The translations under genes and the position numbers were made by a program. A DNA stretch of 64,000 nucleotides. Origin: Undibacterium hunanense (GTDB lineage Bacteria; Pseudomonadota; Gammaproteobacteria; Burkholderiales; Burkholderiaceae_D). The stretch's first letter is position 1, and each line of letters begins with the position of its first letter. Positions 52,725-61,043 of this stretch are shown one piece after another. The notes below the pieces were generated by a model. That model did no database searches and was not told the DNA's origin. It saw nothing but the letters and a program-made list of their open reading frames with translations. The DNA lies in contig NZ_JACOGF010000002.1 in assembly GCF_014284335.1 (NCBI RefSeq), positions 514,659-578,658 of the forward strand, given 5' to 3'.

Positions 52725-55118
52725 CTAATCCTGAGTCACCAGCGTATCAGCGACATACACACGATAATGTTTGATGCGTCCGGTGACATTGTCAGCACCC
52801 TGGCGCGGCGTATAGCGTATTCCGGCCACCTCGACTTGTTTACCCAGATCAAGAATCAATCTGTGCGGGTGGCTACCGAATGGTGGCTTGCCGCTGTAGG
52901 CAGAGTGCCAGTGATCGGTGATCTGTCCATTGATGGCATTCAAGGCCGAGCCGTCTTCCTTGTTTGCTTCTTCGCTGCTGACGTAGGCGATGGTCCAGCT
53001 TGACTGATTGAGTGTCTTGCCGTCGGCACCCAGCAAAGCCAGCTCCGCCACTGATGCAAACTGTTTTCCATCGAAGGCATCCAGCGATTCCAGGCACAAC
53101 TGGCGTCCGCGTACCGGTTTGTCGAAACGTACATCTTGTGTGGCGCTGCCCGGCAGAAATTGCCCTTCATGCGCAGGTGTCAGGCCATCCAGTTTGGGCT
53201 TTGCTGTATTCGATGGGCGGGGCAGGTCGCGTTCGGGATGCAGTTGATCGAGTATGGGTGTGCTCAGCCCGGCAATGCGTGCGCTTTGTGGTCCGGTCAG
53301 GTCCAGCACCACCACTTCATTGCGACCAGGTTTGATCCATGGACCCGGCAGGTACATGGTCTGGGTTGGCCCTATGCTCCAGTACCGCCCCAGACAACGG
53401 CCATTGACCCATACCACGCCCTGACCCCAGGTCGACATGTCGAGGAAGGTGTCACCACTGGAGCTGACATCAAAACTGCCGCGCCAGAATGCCGGGCCTG
53501 CCGAACCTGCTGATCCAACATGACCTTGTGGACGCCCCGGCTTCCAGGCCAGTGGTGGCAGCTTGCCATCGGCATCGAAATCGATGGCGCGGATTTCCCA
53601 GTTTTCCAGAGCCTGCCGCTGACCATTTTTTGGCTTGAAACTGACAGGGCCGTGCAAGCCTTTCCTGTCGTGGATTTCTACCCCAAAATTCACCCGGGCG
53701 ATGGTGTACAACAGAATGTCCACCGTGACAGGTTTGCTGCGCGCCGCCAGCTCAACCCGAAAACGATTGTGGCGGGTATCCATGGTGCCAGCCTGTTTGC
53801 CATTTACATAGACCCAGGCCAGGTCACGTACCTTGGCCGCTTCCAGTACGCCTGCCGGGCCAGCGGGCAGTGTGACGCGGTAGGCCACCAGGCCACGGCT
53901 GATGTCGTACTGTTCTATCGGCTGTGGTGATGCCGTCTTGATGACACGTGGCGGCAGGTTGGCAAACACGCTGGCAGATTCTTTCAGCGCAAAGGCGGCA
54001 ATCTCTATCACAGACATGCGCGGCGGTACCGGTGGCAAGCTTTCACCTTCGGCCAGAAAGGGTTGAATACCATCGCGATATGCTTTGAACTTGTCGCCTG
54101 TCCATCCTGCTTCGCCTATAGGGGCGTCGTAATCATAGCTGCTGGTATCGGGACGGAAGGGGCGGTCGCAACCACCCCATAAACCAAAGGTGGTACCGCC
54201 ATGCGCCATGTACAGACTGAACGAACCATTGGCTTTCAGCATGGTCTGGATATCGGCAACCGCCTTGCTGGCATCGCCACGGCGGTGTGGCGCACCCCAG
54301 GTATCGAACCAGCCTGAATAAAATTCCCCGCACATCAGTGGACCCTGCTGTACCGAGGCGAGTGCCTTGAACCCGGCCAGGGGTTGGCTGCCAAAATTGG
54401 CGACCGAAAACAGTTCGGGGATGTGTGACTTGACGACCGCATTGGTCGGATTGCATTGAAACAGGGGCACGTCGAATTTTGCGTCAAGCAAAGCCTGGCG
54501 CATCACGCGCATGTATTCCAGGTCTTCGCCAAAGAAGCCATATTCGTTTTCTACCTGCACCATCAAAATCGGACCCCCCTGAGTAATCTGCATAGGCGCC
54601 AGTACGCGGCCCACTTCATGCATCCAGCGGCGTGCCGGTTGTACGTAAGCATCGTCACGCGTGCGCAGGAAATTGTCTTTGGGGTGTTTGAGCAGCCACC
54701 ACGGCAAGCCACCCATTTCCCATTCTGCACAGGCATAGGGGCCAGGGCGCAGGATGACCCACAAACCTTCCTGCTGGGCGATACGGCAGAATTCGGCAGC
54801 GTCGCGCTGGCCGCTCCAGTCATATTGTCCTTCGCGCCATTCGTGATAATTCCAGAACAGGTAGGCGCACACGGTGTTCAAACCCATGGCCTTGATGGCT
54901 TGCAGCCGGTGTCGCCAGTATTCACGCGGCACGCGGGCGAAATGTAATTCGCCACAACGGATTTGCAGGCGCTTGCCATCGAGTAAAAAATCGTTCTGAC
55001 CTATCTGAAAACGCGATGATTCTGCTGCCTGTACCTTGCCTGCAAGTGGAAAGAGCAAGCTGCCAACGGCTGCTGCTGCACCCTGGATAAGACGTCTGCG
55101 CGGATGATATGTGGTCAT
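52725..55118 (-). CDS. Beta-galactosidase (GH35) with discoidin-like C-terminus
   Basis: 797 residues, with a Tat-like signal (HPRRRLIQGAAAAVGSLLFPLAG) suggesting periplasmic folding. GH35 hallmarks are RCGELHFARVPREYWRHRLQAIKAMGLNTV, RPGPYACAEWEMGGLPWWLLK, QVENEYG (acid/base Glu near 192) and GEFYSGWFDTWG (nucleophile Glu265). The C-terminal part (about 660-797) has an F5/8 type C-like domain ending in KHYRVYVADTLVTQD. Removal of terminal galactose from pectin galactan or arabinogalactan side chains is likely, given the neighbours. It sits between GH105 and DUF2264. Confidence 0.92.
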   Translation of the reverse strand: MTTYHPRRRLIQGAAAAVGSLLFPLAGKVQAAESSRFQIGQNDFLLDGKRLQIRCGELHFARVPREYWRHRLQAIKAMGLNTVCAYLFWNYHEWREGQYDWSGQRDAAEFCRIAQQEGLWVILRPGPYACAEWEMGGLPWWLLKHPKDNFLRTRDDAYVQPARRWMHEVGRVLAPMQITQGGPILMVQVENEYGFFGEDLEYMRVMRQALLDAKFDVPLFQCNPTNAVVKSHIPELFSVANFGSQPLAGFKALASVQQGPLMCGEFYSGWFDTWGAPHRRGDASKAVADIQTMLKANGSFSLYMAHGGTTFGLWGGCDRPFRPDTSSYDYDAPIGEAGWTGDKFKAYRDGIQPFLAEGESLPPVPPRMSVIEIAAFALKESASVFANLPPRVIKTASPQPIEQYDISRGLVAYRVTLPAGPAGVLEAAKVRDLAWVYVNGKQAGTMDTRHNRFRVELAARSKPVTVDILLYTIARVNFGVEIHDRKGLHGPVSFKPKNGQRQALENWEIRAIDFDADGKLPPLAWKPGRPQGHVGSAGSAGPAFWRGSFDVSSSGDTFLDMSTWGQGVVWVNGRCLGRYWSIGPTQTMYLPGPWIKPGRNEVVVLDLTGPQSARIAGLSTPILDQLHPERDLPRPSNTAKPKLDGLTPAHEGQFLPGSATQDVRFDKPVRGRQLCLESLDAFDGKQFASVAELALLGADGKTLNQSSWTIAYVSSEEANKEDGSALNAINGQITDHWHSAYSGKPPFGSHPHRLILDLGKQVEVAGIRYTPRQGADNVTGRIKHYRVYVADTLVTQD

Positions 55119-55298
55119 GATGTGAATGAAAGTACGTGAAGATGATCAGCGTTGTTACGCCATCATCTCTGGATAAAAACAAAGGCAGCTTGTAGGGCAA
55201 CCTTTGGTGAAACGCCCAGGACAGGAGAGGCAAACCTGGACGGAATAAACGATACCACTACAGCGCATCATCAGGCGCCGGATTGGCAGGCATCGCCG

Positions 55299-56459
55299 CT
55301 AATGATCAATAAACCTGATCATTTCGGCCGCCGCCAGCAAGAAAGCACCGACGCCGAAGGATGTAGATGAATTCTGGTCTATGGTTTGCCCCGGTATGGC
55401 ACGTTCACCAATAGGCTGTACGTAGCCGATCTTGCCGCCCGGCTGTAGCGCGACTGTACTCAGGTAGTGCCAGCTCTTTGTGACTACCGGTGTGTATTCT
55501 GCTTTATCAAGGTAGCCATGGTTCATACCCCACAGGTATCCGTAGGTAAAAAATGCGGTGCCGCTGGTTTCCCTGCCTGGTGCCTGAGCCGGGTCCAGCA
55601 GGCTGCGGGTCCAGTAACCTTCTTCCTGCTGCAATGGTTTCAGGGCTTTGGCCATACCCTGGAAGCGTTGCACGAACAGAGCATGGCTGGGATGGCTTGC
55701 AGGCAGGTCGGCCAGTACTTTCGCCAGGCCGGCAAATACCCAGCCATCACCACGTGCCCAGAAGTCCTTGCCGCCATTTGCGCTCTTGTGTTTGGGGTAG
55801 AGATATTTGGCATCGCGGTAATACAGATTGCTTTCCTGATCGAACATCAACTGGTCGGCAAACAGAAAATATTCCTGAAGCTTGTCCAGGTAGCGACGGT
55901 CACCGGTGACTTTGTACAGTTTGGTCATGACCGGCATGACCATGTACAGACCATCGACCCACCACCAGTAGTCATTGTTTGGCGTACTCATCTGGTATTC
56001 CATGACTTCGCGCGCTCGTGCTATCTTGCGCGGGTCTTTGCTGGCATCCAGATTGTAAAGGTCGATATACGTCTGGTAACTGACTTGCCAGTCGCCAAAC
56101 ATCACATGTTCATCGGTCTCGCCATAGTTGTATTTCCAGCTGGCCTTGATATCCGAATTGGCAGAGCGCCAGCGATTGTGTTCTGCCCATGCAGTCGAGT
56201 AATCACGGTAGGCAGGGTTGCCTGTCAATGCATAGGCTTCCATATTGCCGGTGTGATAGGTGGCGATGTCCCAGAATGGCGATTGTGCAGGTGGATTGTT
56301 GCGCTGCCAATAGCCGTTGGCCAGATTCAGCGCTGCCATCACTTCGGCCCTGCTGGTAGCAGGTATGCTGGCTGACTGTTTGACTGGTACCGTGCTGCAA
56401 GCACCTGCCATCAGCGCCAGACCTACCATCGCAGCCTGCAAATATAGACGTCTCGTCAT
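55299..56459 (-). CDS. Unsaturated rhamnogalacturonyl hydrolase (GH105/GH88-like)
   Basis: 386 residues, lipoprotein signal with Cys21 in LALMAGAC. It has the (alpha/alpha)6 features of YteR/YesR enzymes: YGETDEHVMFGDWQVSYQTYIDLY (about 112-135), WWVDGLYMVMPVMTKL with the catalytic Asp169, and FWARGDGWVFAGLAKVL. It removes the unsaturated uronic acid left by lyases from rhamnogalacturonan oligosaccharides. It is the second gene of the operon, about 140 bases after the TonB receptor. Confidence 0.9.
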   Translation of the reverse strand: MTRRLYLQAAMVGLALMAGACSTVPVKQSASIPATSRAEVMAALNLANGYWQRNNPPAQSPFWDIATYHTGNMEAYALTGNPAYRDYSTAWAEHNRWRSANSDIKASWKYNYGETDEHVMFGDWQVSYQTYIDLYNLDASKDPRKIARAREVMEYQMSTPNNDYWWWVDGLYMVMPVMTKLYKVTGDRRYLDKLQEYFLFADQLMFDQESNLYYRDAKYLYPKHKSANGGKDFWARGDGWVFAGLAKVLADLPASHPSHALFVQRFQGMAKALKPLQQEEGYWTRSLLDPAQAPGRETSGTAFFTYGYLWGMNHGYLDKAEYTPVVTKSWHYLSTVALQPGGKIGYVQPIGERAIPGQTIDQNSSTSFGVGAFLLAAAEMIRFIDH

Positions 56460-56598
56460 AGGTGGTGATCTTTCGTCGTGATCTTTGTTGAAACTGGAAG
56501 GTAGCGGCGGAAAGGAAAAATGCCTGTCCGCCTTGTGCCACTGCTTGCTGCATTCGTAGTGACAATCAATGCTGAATGCAGCGAAGCAACCAGGATGT

Positions 56599-59469
56599 TT
56601 ATATTTTTCCGCGTATGCCTATCTTGATGGTGCGGCCATCGTACTTGGCATAATCCATGCGCGTTTTCTGTCCATCACCATAGCGACCGGTGGCATCTTC
56701 GAAGTAGTCATAGGCCAGGGTGTTAGACAGGTTGAGTGCATCTATGCGCAGCTCGAACGACTCGCTCAGCTTGTAGCTGATATTGGCGTCCATATAGCCA
56801 CGGGCAGCGCGCCAGCGTATCAGGTCATTGCCGGTATTGGTCGGATTGTCACCATGCAGCGATCTGCCCTTGTAGTTGTATGACAGTCGCAATGCCAGTG
56901 GTCCTTTTTCGTAATAGCCGGTGACGCTGTAGGCATATTTCGGTACGGAATTGACTTCAATCTCTTTGCCCGCATTGGTGATCCACTTGGCGCTATTAAA
57001 TGGATTGATGTGTGTATAGCTGGCGAGTGCACCAAAGCCCCGGTACTGTTCTGGCAGGAAATCGAATGCTTGCTGGTAAGCGACTTCGAAACCCTTGAGT
57101 GTCTGCTGGCCAGCGTTGCTATAACTGCGCAATACCATAGGCAGGTTAGGGTCGACTTTACCCTGCGCGTTCTGGAAAATTGCGCCCAGTGAAGTATCCG
57201 GCAGGCCCAGTGCGCCGAAGGTGGTGTTGGTTGTGCTGGCTACTGTCGCATCGGACAAATCTTTCTTGAACAGGGCGAGCGACAACAGGCTGCCTGGCCG
57301 GAAATACCATTCCAGGCTGGTGTCCAGGTTCTTCGATTTTTGTGGCAGCAGATTAGGATTGCCAGCGGTTGCCGTATTGTCGAAAGGGTTGGGAATAACA
57401 GTCTGGGCGGCGATGATGGACAGCGATGCACGGCTGATTGTTTTGCCGTAAGAAACGCGCCACATCAGATTATCGGTCAGGTCCAGAGCAGCGCTGACGG
57501 CTGGCAAGACATTGCTGTAAGAACCGTTTTCCGTATTTGGCAGATAGGTGCCACCAGTACCGGTCTTTTTGAAATTGTCGATGTTGGTGTCGGTGGTTGA
57601 ATAGCGTACGCCTGCATTGATGCGCAGTTCATGCTCCATGATCTGACCCTTGAAGTCGGATTGTACATACGCAGTCGATACTTTTTCTTTGGCTGTGAAA
57701 CTTTGTGCCGGCGTGAAACTGGCTTCCGAGTTATAGGTCAGCGGATTGAAATTCGCATAGGTATAGCCACGGGTGAAGCTGGACCAGGCTTGCGGCCAGC
57801 CTGCGCCGATGTCGAGATTGTCTATCGGCAGATTCGGCACCATGCCGCTGCGCAGGCTGGCTATCCCCAGCGCGTTCAACTGGGTGGTGGCAGCCGCTGT
57901 ACCATTGCGCTTGTTGATGCCTTTCGTTGTTTCAACCAGGGTCAGACCGGCTTTCAGATGACCTTTCCAGTCACCAGGCAGACCATAGTCCCAATCCGCA
58001 GCAATACGTGCCTGCTTGCCCTTGTCAGTTTCACGGGTCAGGCTGGTGCCGATACCGAAGCCGGAATAATTATTCGGGTCGGTATAACTGCTGGTTGAAG
58101 ACATCGATGGATAAACGTGGTCAGACCCATAACCGATCGTCGAGGTGATACCGTACATATTGCCACTCAGGGTATCCTGGTAGCTGAGAGCCTTGCTTTG
58201 GTTAAAACTGACCTGGCCGCTGAACACCAGGTCTTTGCTGGCTTCCCATGAACCGTTCAATGCGGTATAGCCAAAGGTGGTTTCATCGTCGCTGTAGGTA
58301 ACGCCATTACTGAGTACCGTGTTGCCAAAAGTACCTGTCATCAGGTTGGTTGCCGGATCAATCCTGATATCCATAGGCACCAGACCAGTGTGACCAGCCT
58401 GGCCGGCGGCAGCTGCACGGTTGTTGGTAAGGCTGTTGCGTATCAACAGGCCGAATGTGATTTCATCACGCTTGTTTTTCAGATTGGAATACATCGTATC
58501 CAGGCTCAGATTCAGGCCGCCGCTTTTGTACTGGAGTGAAGAAACCAGACCATCACGCGAACGTTCGTTGCGGGAACCATAAAAGCGATAGATACGCGGC
58601 AGATAGGCATTGTCGACATCGGAACGCGAATAACCGCTGAGGTTGGCACGCGGATCATCATAATCCAGCGCCATGGCAAAGAAGCCCTTGGTCGGTGATT
58701 GGCTGCCATAAAATGAATTGTTGTAACCGCCGGTCGCTTCGAAACCGGAACGGTTATTGACACCGCCAGAATGCGATCCACCGATCAGGAAGCCCCAGTT
58801 ACCCCAGGTATTGGAGTACAGGCCAAAGCCGTTTGGGTCAACATGCTTGGACATGGTGTTATATGCGCCCGATACGCCATAGCGTATGGCTTGTTTCGGA
58901 TTGTCGAATGGCCGAGGTGTCTGCAAGTCGACCACGCCGCCCAGACCGCCTTCGGTCAGCTCGGCCAGTGGCGATTTGTAGAAATCGACACGCCCGAACA
59001 GTTCAGACGCAAACACGTCGTAATTGAAACCACGTGCGGCAGTGCCGATAGTGCTGGTCGAGGTCGTGTTGACGGGTGCGCCGTTGAGAGTGGTGACTGA
59101 GTATTCGGTCGGCAAACCACGGATAGAGATGCGCTGGCCTTCGCCTGAACTTTCATCGCGGTTCAGAATGACGCCGGGAACACGTTGCAGCGATTCTGCC
59201 ACGTTCGCTTCCGGGAACTTGCCGATATCTTCAGCCACGATGGAGTCACGCGTGCCTATCGCCTTGGCTTTCAGGTTGAGCGCCTTTTGCAGACTGGAGC
59301 GAAATCCGGTCACGACCACGGTTTCAGCTTCTGCTGGCTGGGCTGGCACATCAGTTTTGACCGGGTTGGCCTGTGCGCCTGCGGCAGACGCTTCTTGCGC
59401 GGTGGCTTCAGCGCCATAAAAGGCCGCCAGGGCGAGTGGTAGCACGGTGGCTAAAATTTTCTTTTTCAC
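56599..59469 (-). CDS. TonB-dependent receptor, probable oligosaccharide importer
   Basis: Outer-membrane beta-barrel of about 956 residues. The start is a GTG at 59469 with GGAG before it, giving VKKKILATVLPLALAAFYGAEATAQ as signal peptide; a longer frame to an ATG at 59676 reads upstream DNA containing an operator and is rejected. The plug has TVVVTGFRSSLQKAL (TonB-box region), GTRDSIVAEDIGKFPEANVAESLQRVPGV and ISIRGLP. It ends in a beta strand TIKIGIRGKI. In this class (Caulobacter/Xanthomonas-type sugar receptors) the ligand is usually an oligosaccharide; pectin-derived galactans are inferred from the operon. It is the first gene of the operon and faces LacI. Confidence 0.9.
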   Translation of the reverse strand: MKKKILATVLPLALAAFYGAEATAQEASAAGAQANPVKTDVPAQPAEAETVVVTGFRSSLQKALNLKAKAIGTRDSIVAEDIGKFPEANVAESLQRVPGVILNRDESSGEGQRISIRGLPTEYSVTTLNGAPVNTTSTSTIGTAARGFNYDVFASELFGRVDFYKSPLAELTEGGLGGVVDLQTPRPFDNPKQAIRYGVSGAYNTMSKHVDPNGFGLYSNTWGNWGFLIGGSHSGGVNNRSGFEATGGYNNSFYGSQSPTKGFFAMALDYDDPRANLSGYSRSDVDNAYLPRIYRFYGSRNERSRDGLVSSLQYKSGGLNLSLDTMYSNLKNKRDEITFGLLIRNSLTNNRAAAAGQAGHTGLVPMDIRIDPATNLMTGTFGNTVLSNGVTYSDDETTFGYTALNGSWEASKDLVFSGQVSFNQSKALSYQDTLSGNMYGITSTIGYGSDHVYPSMSSTSSYTDPNNYSGFGIGTSLTRETDKGKQARIAADWDYGLPGDWKGHLKAGLTLVETTKGINKRNGTAAATTQLNALGIASLRSGMVPNLPIDNLDIGAGWPQAWSSFTRGYTYANFNPLTYNSEASFTPAQSFTAKEKVSTAYVQSDFKGQIMEHELRINAGVRYSTTDTNIDNFKKTGTGGTYLPNTENGSYSNVLPAVSAALDLTDNLMWRVSYGKTISRASLSIIAAQTVIPNPFDNTATAGNPNLLPQKSKNLDTSLEWYFRPGSLLSLALFKKDLSDATVASTTNTTFGALGLPDTSLGAIFQNAQGKVDPNLPMVLRSYSNAGQQTLKGFEVAYQQAFDFLPEQYRGFGALASYTHINPFNSAKWITNAGKEIEVNSVPKYAYSVTGYYEKGPLALRLSYNYKGRSLHGDNPTNTGNDLIRWRAARGYMDANISYKLSESFELRIDALNLSNTLAYDYFEDATGRYGDGQKTRMDYAKYDGRTIKIGIRGKI

Positions 59470-59642
59470 TATGGTCTCCGTTGAATTACAGACAGTCTTA
59501 AAGGCTGCATGATGTAAATACAGCACGGGGACGCTCAATCTGGCGACTTGTATTCCGCACTGCTTTAAGTTTTCAGTAATGTGTTTCAGTAATCGCTTAT
59601 TCATCACATCAACGGGTGGTATTTCAGCCTGATTGAGTGATA

Positions 59643-59656
59643 TGGTTACGTTACCA
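59643..59656. promoter_or_regulatory. LacI-type operator 1 (TonB receptor side)
   Basis: TGGTTACGTTACCA matches the LacI-family consensus TGGTAACGTTACCA with one mismatch, centred on CG. It lies about 175 bases upstream of the TonB receptor start, on the side of that promoter. Its centre is 118 bases from operator 2. Confidence 0.8.
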
Positions 59657-59757
59657 CATGAAATGCTAATGTACAAAGTCAGCTATTCGGGTGTATGGCG
59701 GTATATGTTAAGTCTTTGATTTTAAACATTAAAAAATAGTTAAAATGAGGTGAAATG

Positions 59758-59777
59758 ATGTGGTATCGTTACCACAT
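59758..59777. promoter_or_regulatory. LacI-type operator 2 (LacI side)
   Basis: ATGTGGTATCGTTACCACAT has 8-bp inverted arms about TCGT; its core TGGTATCGTTACCA differs from the LacI consensus at one position. The centre-to-centre distance of 118 bases to operator 1 is close to a whole number of helical turns (about 11.2), so a repression loop between the divergent promoters is plausible. Confidence 0.85.
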
Positions 59778-59824
59778 GCAGAAAATTAAACCAACAATAA
59801 TCAATTATTTGATTGTTGTTGGCG

Positions 59825-59849
59825 GTGGCGGCTTTTTCGCCACTTTTAT
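59825..59849 (+). terminator. Hairpin I in the LacI leader
   Basis: GTGGCG-GCTTTTT-CGCCAC followed by TTTTATT, a terminator-like structure on the plus strand shortly after operator 2. If transcription starts near operator 2, this would act early in the leader. Confidence 0.5.
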
Positions 59850-59870
59850 TGTTCTTGAGGAAATTTTCTC

Positions 59871-59981
59871 ATGCCTTTGCAGGTGAAAATACTGGCCCTG
59901 TATTGCCGCTTGCGGGACAATTCTGCTCGTCAGCCTGGCGTGAAACCGGCAAGGCCGGACAACAACTGTCCGGCCCTCTAA
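59871..59981 (+). CDS. Leader ORF of 36 codons in the LacI mRNA
   Basis: ATG at 59871 with a good ribosome site GAGGAAA (59857-59863, 7-8 bases before it). The predicted peptide begins MPLQVKILALYCRL and ends NNCPAL. Its last codons pass through hairpin II, and the stop TAA lies directly before the TTTTT run, 15 bases before the LacI start. Translation through the hairpin would open it, and stopping there could allow coupled re-initiation at LacI. There is no obvious run of regulatory codons. Whether the peptide is made is not known. Confidence 0.4.
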   Translation: MPLQVKILALYCRLRDNSARQPGVKPARPDNNCPAL

Positions 59982-59986
59982 TTTTT
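59953..59986 (+). terminator. Hairpin II, terminator-like, just before the LacI start
   Basis: Stem GGCCGGACA / TGTCCGGCC (9 bp, GC-rich) with loop ACAAC, followed by CTCTAATTTTT. It ends about 10 bases before the LacI ATG (59996) and overlaps the end of the leader ORF. It may attenuate or modulate LacI/MFS expression. Confidence 0.55.
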
Positions 59987-59995
59987 GGAAGATCA

Positions 59996-61027
59996 ATGCG
60001 CAAAGTAAGCAAGTTAAGTGAAGTAGCCAAGATTGCCGGGGTGTCACCGATTACCGCTTCGCGTGCCATCCGTGGTGTTGGCTATGTGTCAGAAGAAGCC
60101 CGCGCACGTATCATGGAAGCCGCAACCCAGCTTAATTACACACCGGATATGCTGGCGCGCCGTATGCGCGGTGATAAAAGCAATCTGATCGGCGTGTTTG
60201 TCAACAACTATGGTTCTTTGGTGCTGCATGAAATTATCAAGGCCATCACCCAGGAAGCACGGCGCAAGGGCTTCGACCTGATTGTCTTCAATGCGGAAAG
60301 GTTTGATCGCCCCGGTCGTATCGAAACCAGCAATATGCTGAGCCAGTTGTGCGATGGGCTCTTGTTGCTGTTGCCAAACGCCAGCGACAGTTACCTGGAT
60401 CTGATAGACAAGCAGGGTTTTCCCTGTGTGCTGGTCAATTTTGATGCCAGGCAAATGAATATGCCCATTGTCGTGGCAGAAAACCGCAATGGCGCACGCA
60501 CGGCTGTTGAACACCTGTTGGCGCTGGGGCATCGGCGCATCGGTTTCGTCGCCGGTACCGCTGGCACAGGTCAAAGTGCCGAGCGTGAAAAAGGCTATGT
60601 GGATGCGATGCAGGCAGCCGGTCTGTCTGTTGATACGGCGCTGATCGTGCAGGGGCAATTCATGCAGTCAGGCGGGTATTCGGCGACTGAAATCCTGTTG
60701 TCACTCGCGGTTCCGCCTACGGCCATATTTTGTGCCAATGATGAAATGGCGTTCGGTGCCATTGATGCGATCAACAGCAAGGGATTGAAGGTGCCTGATG
60801 ATGTGTCGGTCGTCGGTTTTGACGATATTCCAACGGCAAGTTATGTCTTTCCGACCCTGACCACCATGCGCCAGCCCTTTGCTGAAATGGCCAACCGTGC
60901 TGTCAGCGAAGTGGTGGAGATTATCCAGGGCAGGGAAATCAAAGCGGCGAAGATTGCGTTTCCTATGGATATGGTCATCAGAAATTCCACTGCGCCGCTA
61001 AAGAAATCTGCGCAATCTGTTTCATAA
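59996..61027 (+). CDS. LacI-family transcriptional regulator
   Basis: 343 residues from ATG 59996 (MRKVSKLSEVAKIAGVSP), with AGGAAG-like TTGGAAGATC before it. The helix-turn-helix and hinge are LSEVAKIAGVSPITASRAIRGVGYVSEEARARIMEAATQLNYTPDMLARRMRG, followed by a periplasmic-binding-protein-like core (LIGVFVNNYGSLVLHEI, GHRRIGFVAGTAGTGQSAEREKGYVDAM, PTAIFCANDEMAFGAIDAI, VVGFDDIPTASYVFPTLTTMRQP). It probably represses the TonB receptor/GH105/GH35 operon and its own operon by the two operators, with a sugar or oligosaccharide from pectin as inducer. It is followed by the MFS gene after 16 bases. Confidence 0.93.
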   Translation: MRKVSKLSEVAKIAGVSPITASRAIRGVGYVSEEARARIMEAATQLNYTPDMLARRMRGDKSNLIGVFVNNYGSLVLHEIIKAITQEARRKGFDLIVFNAERFDRPGRIETSNMLSQLCDGLLLLLPNASDSYLDLIDKQGFPCVLVNFDARQMNMPIVVAENRNGARTAVEHLLALGHRRIGFVAGTAGTGQSAEREKGYVDAMQAAGLSVDTALIVQGQFMQSGGYSATEILLSLAVPPTAIFCANDEMAFGAIDAINSKGLKVPDDVSVVGFDDIPTASYVFPTLTTMRQPFAEMANRAVSEVVEIIQGREIKAAKIAFPMDMVIRNSTAPLKKSAQSVS

Positions 61028-61043
61028 GTGACTACGGACCAGC

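Larger units (their letters stand above)
59470..59995. other. Divergent control region between the TonB receptor and LacI genes
   Basis: About 525 bases containing two LacI-type operators (59643-59656 and 59761-59774), two terminator-like hairpins (59825-59849 and 59953-59986) and a 36-codon leader ORF (59871-59981), all listed separately. Few intergenic regions in this window are as structured. Confidence 0.8.

Noticed and set aside
55467..56375. 302-codon open frame on the plus strand opposite GH105
   Set aside because: The opposite strand encodes a complete GH105 enzyme with catalytic motifs; the frame is a shadow of its codon bias.
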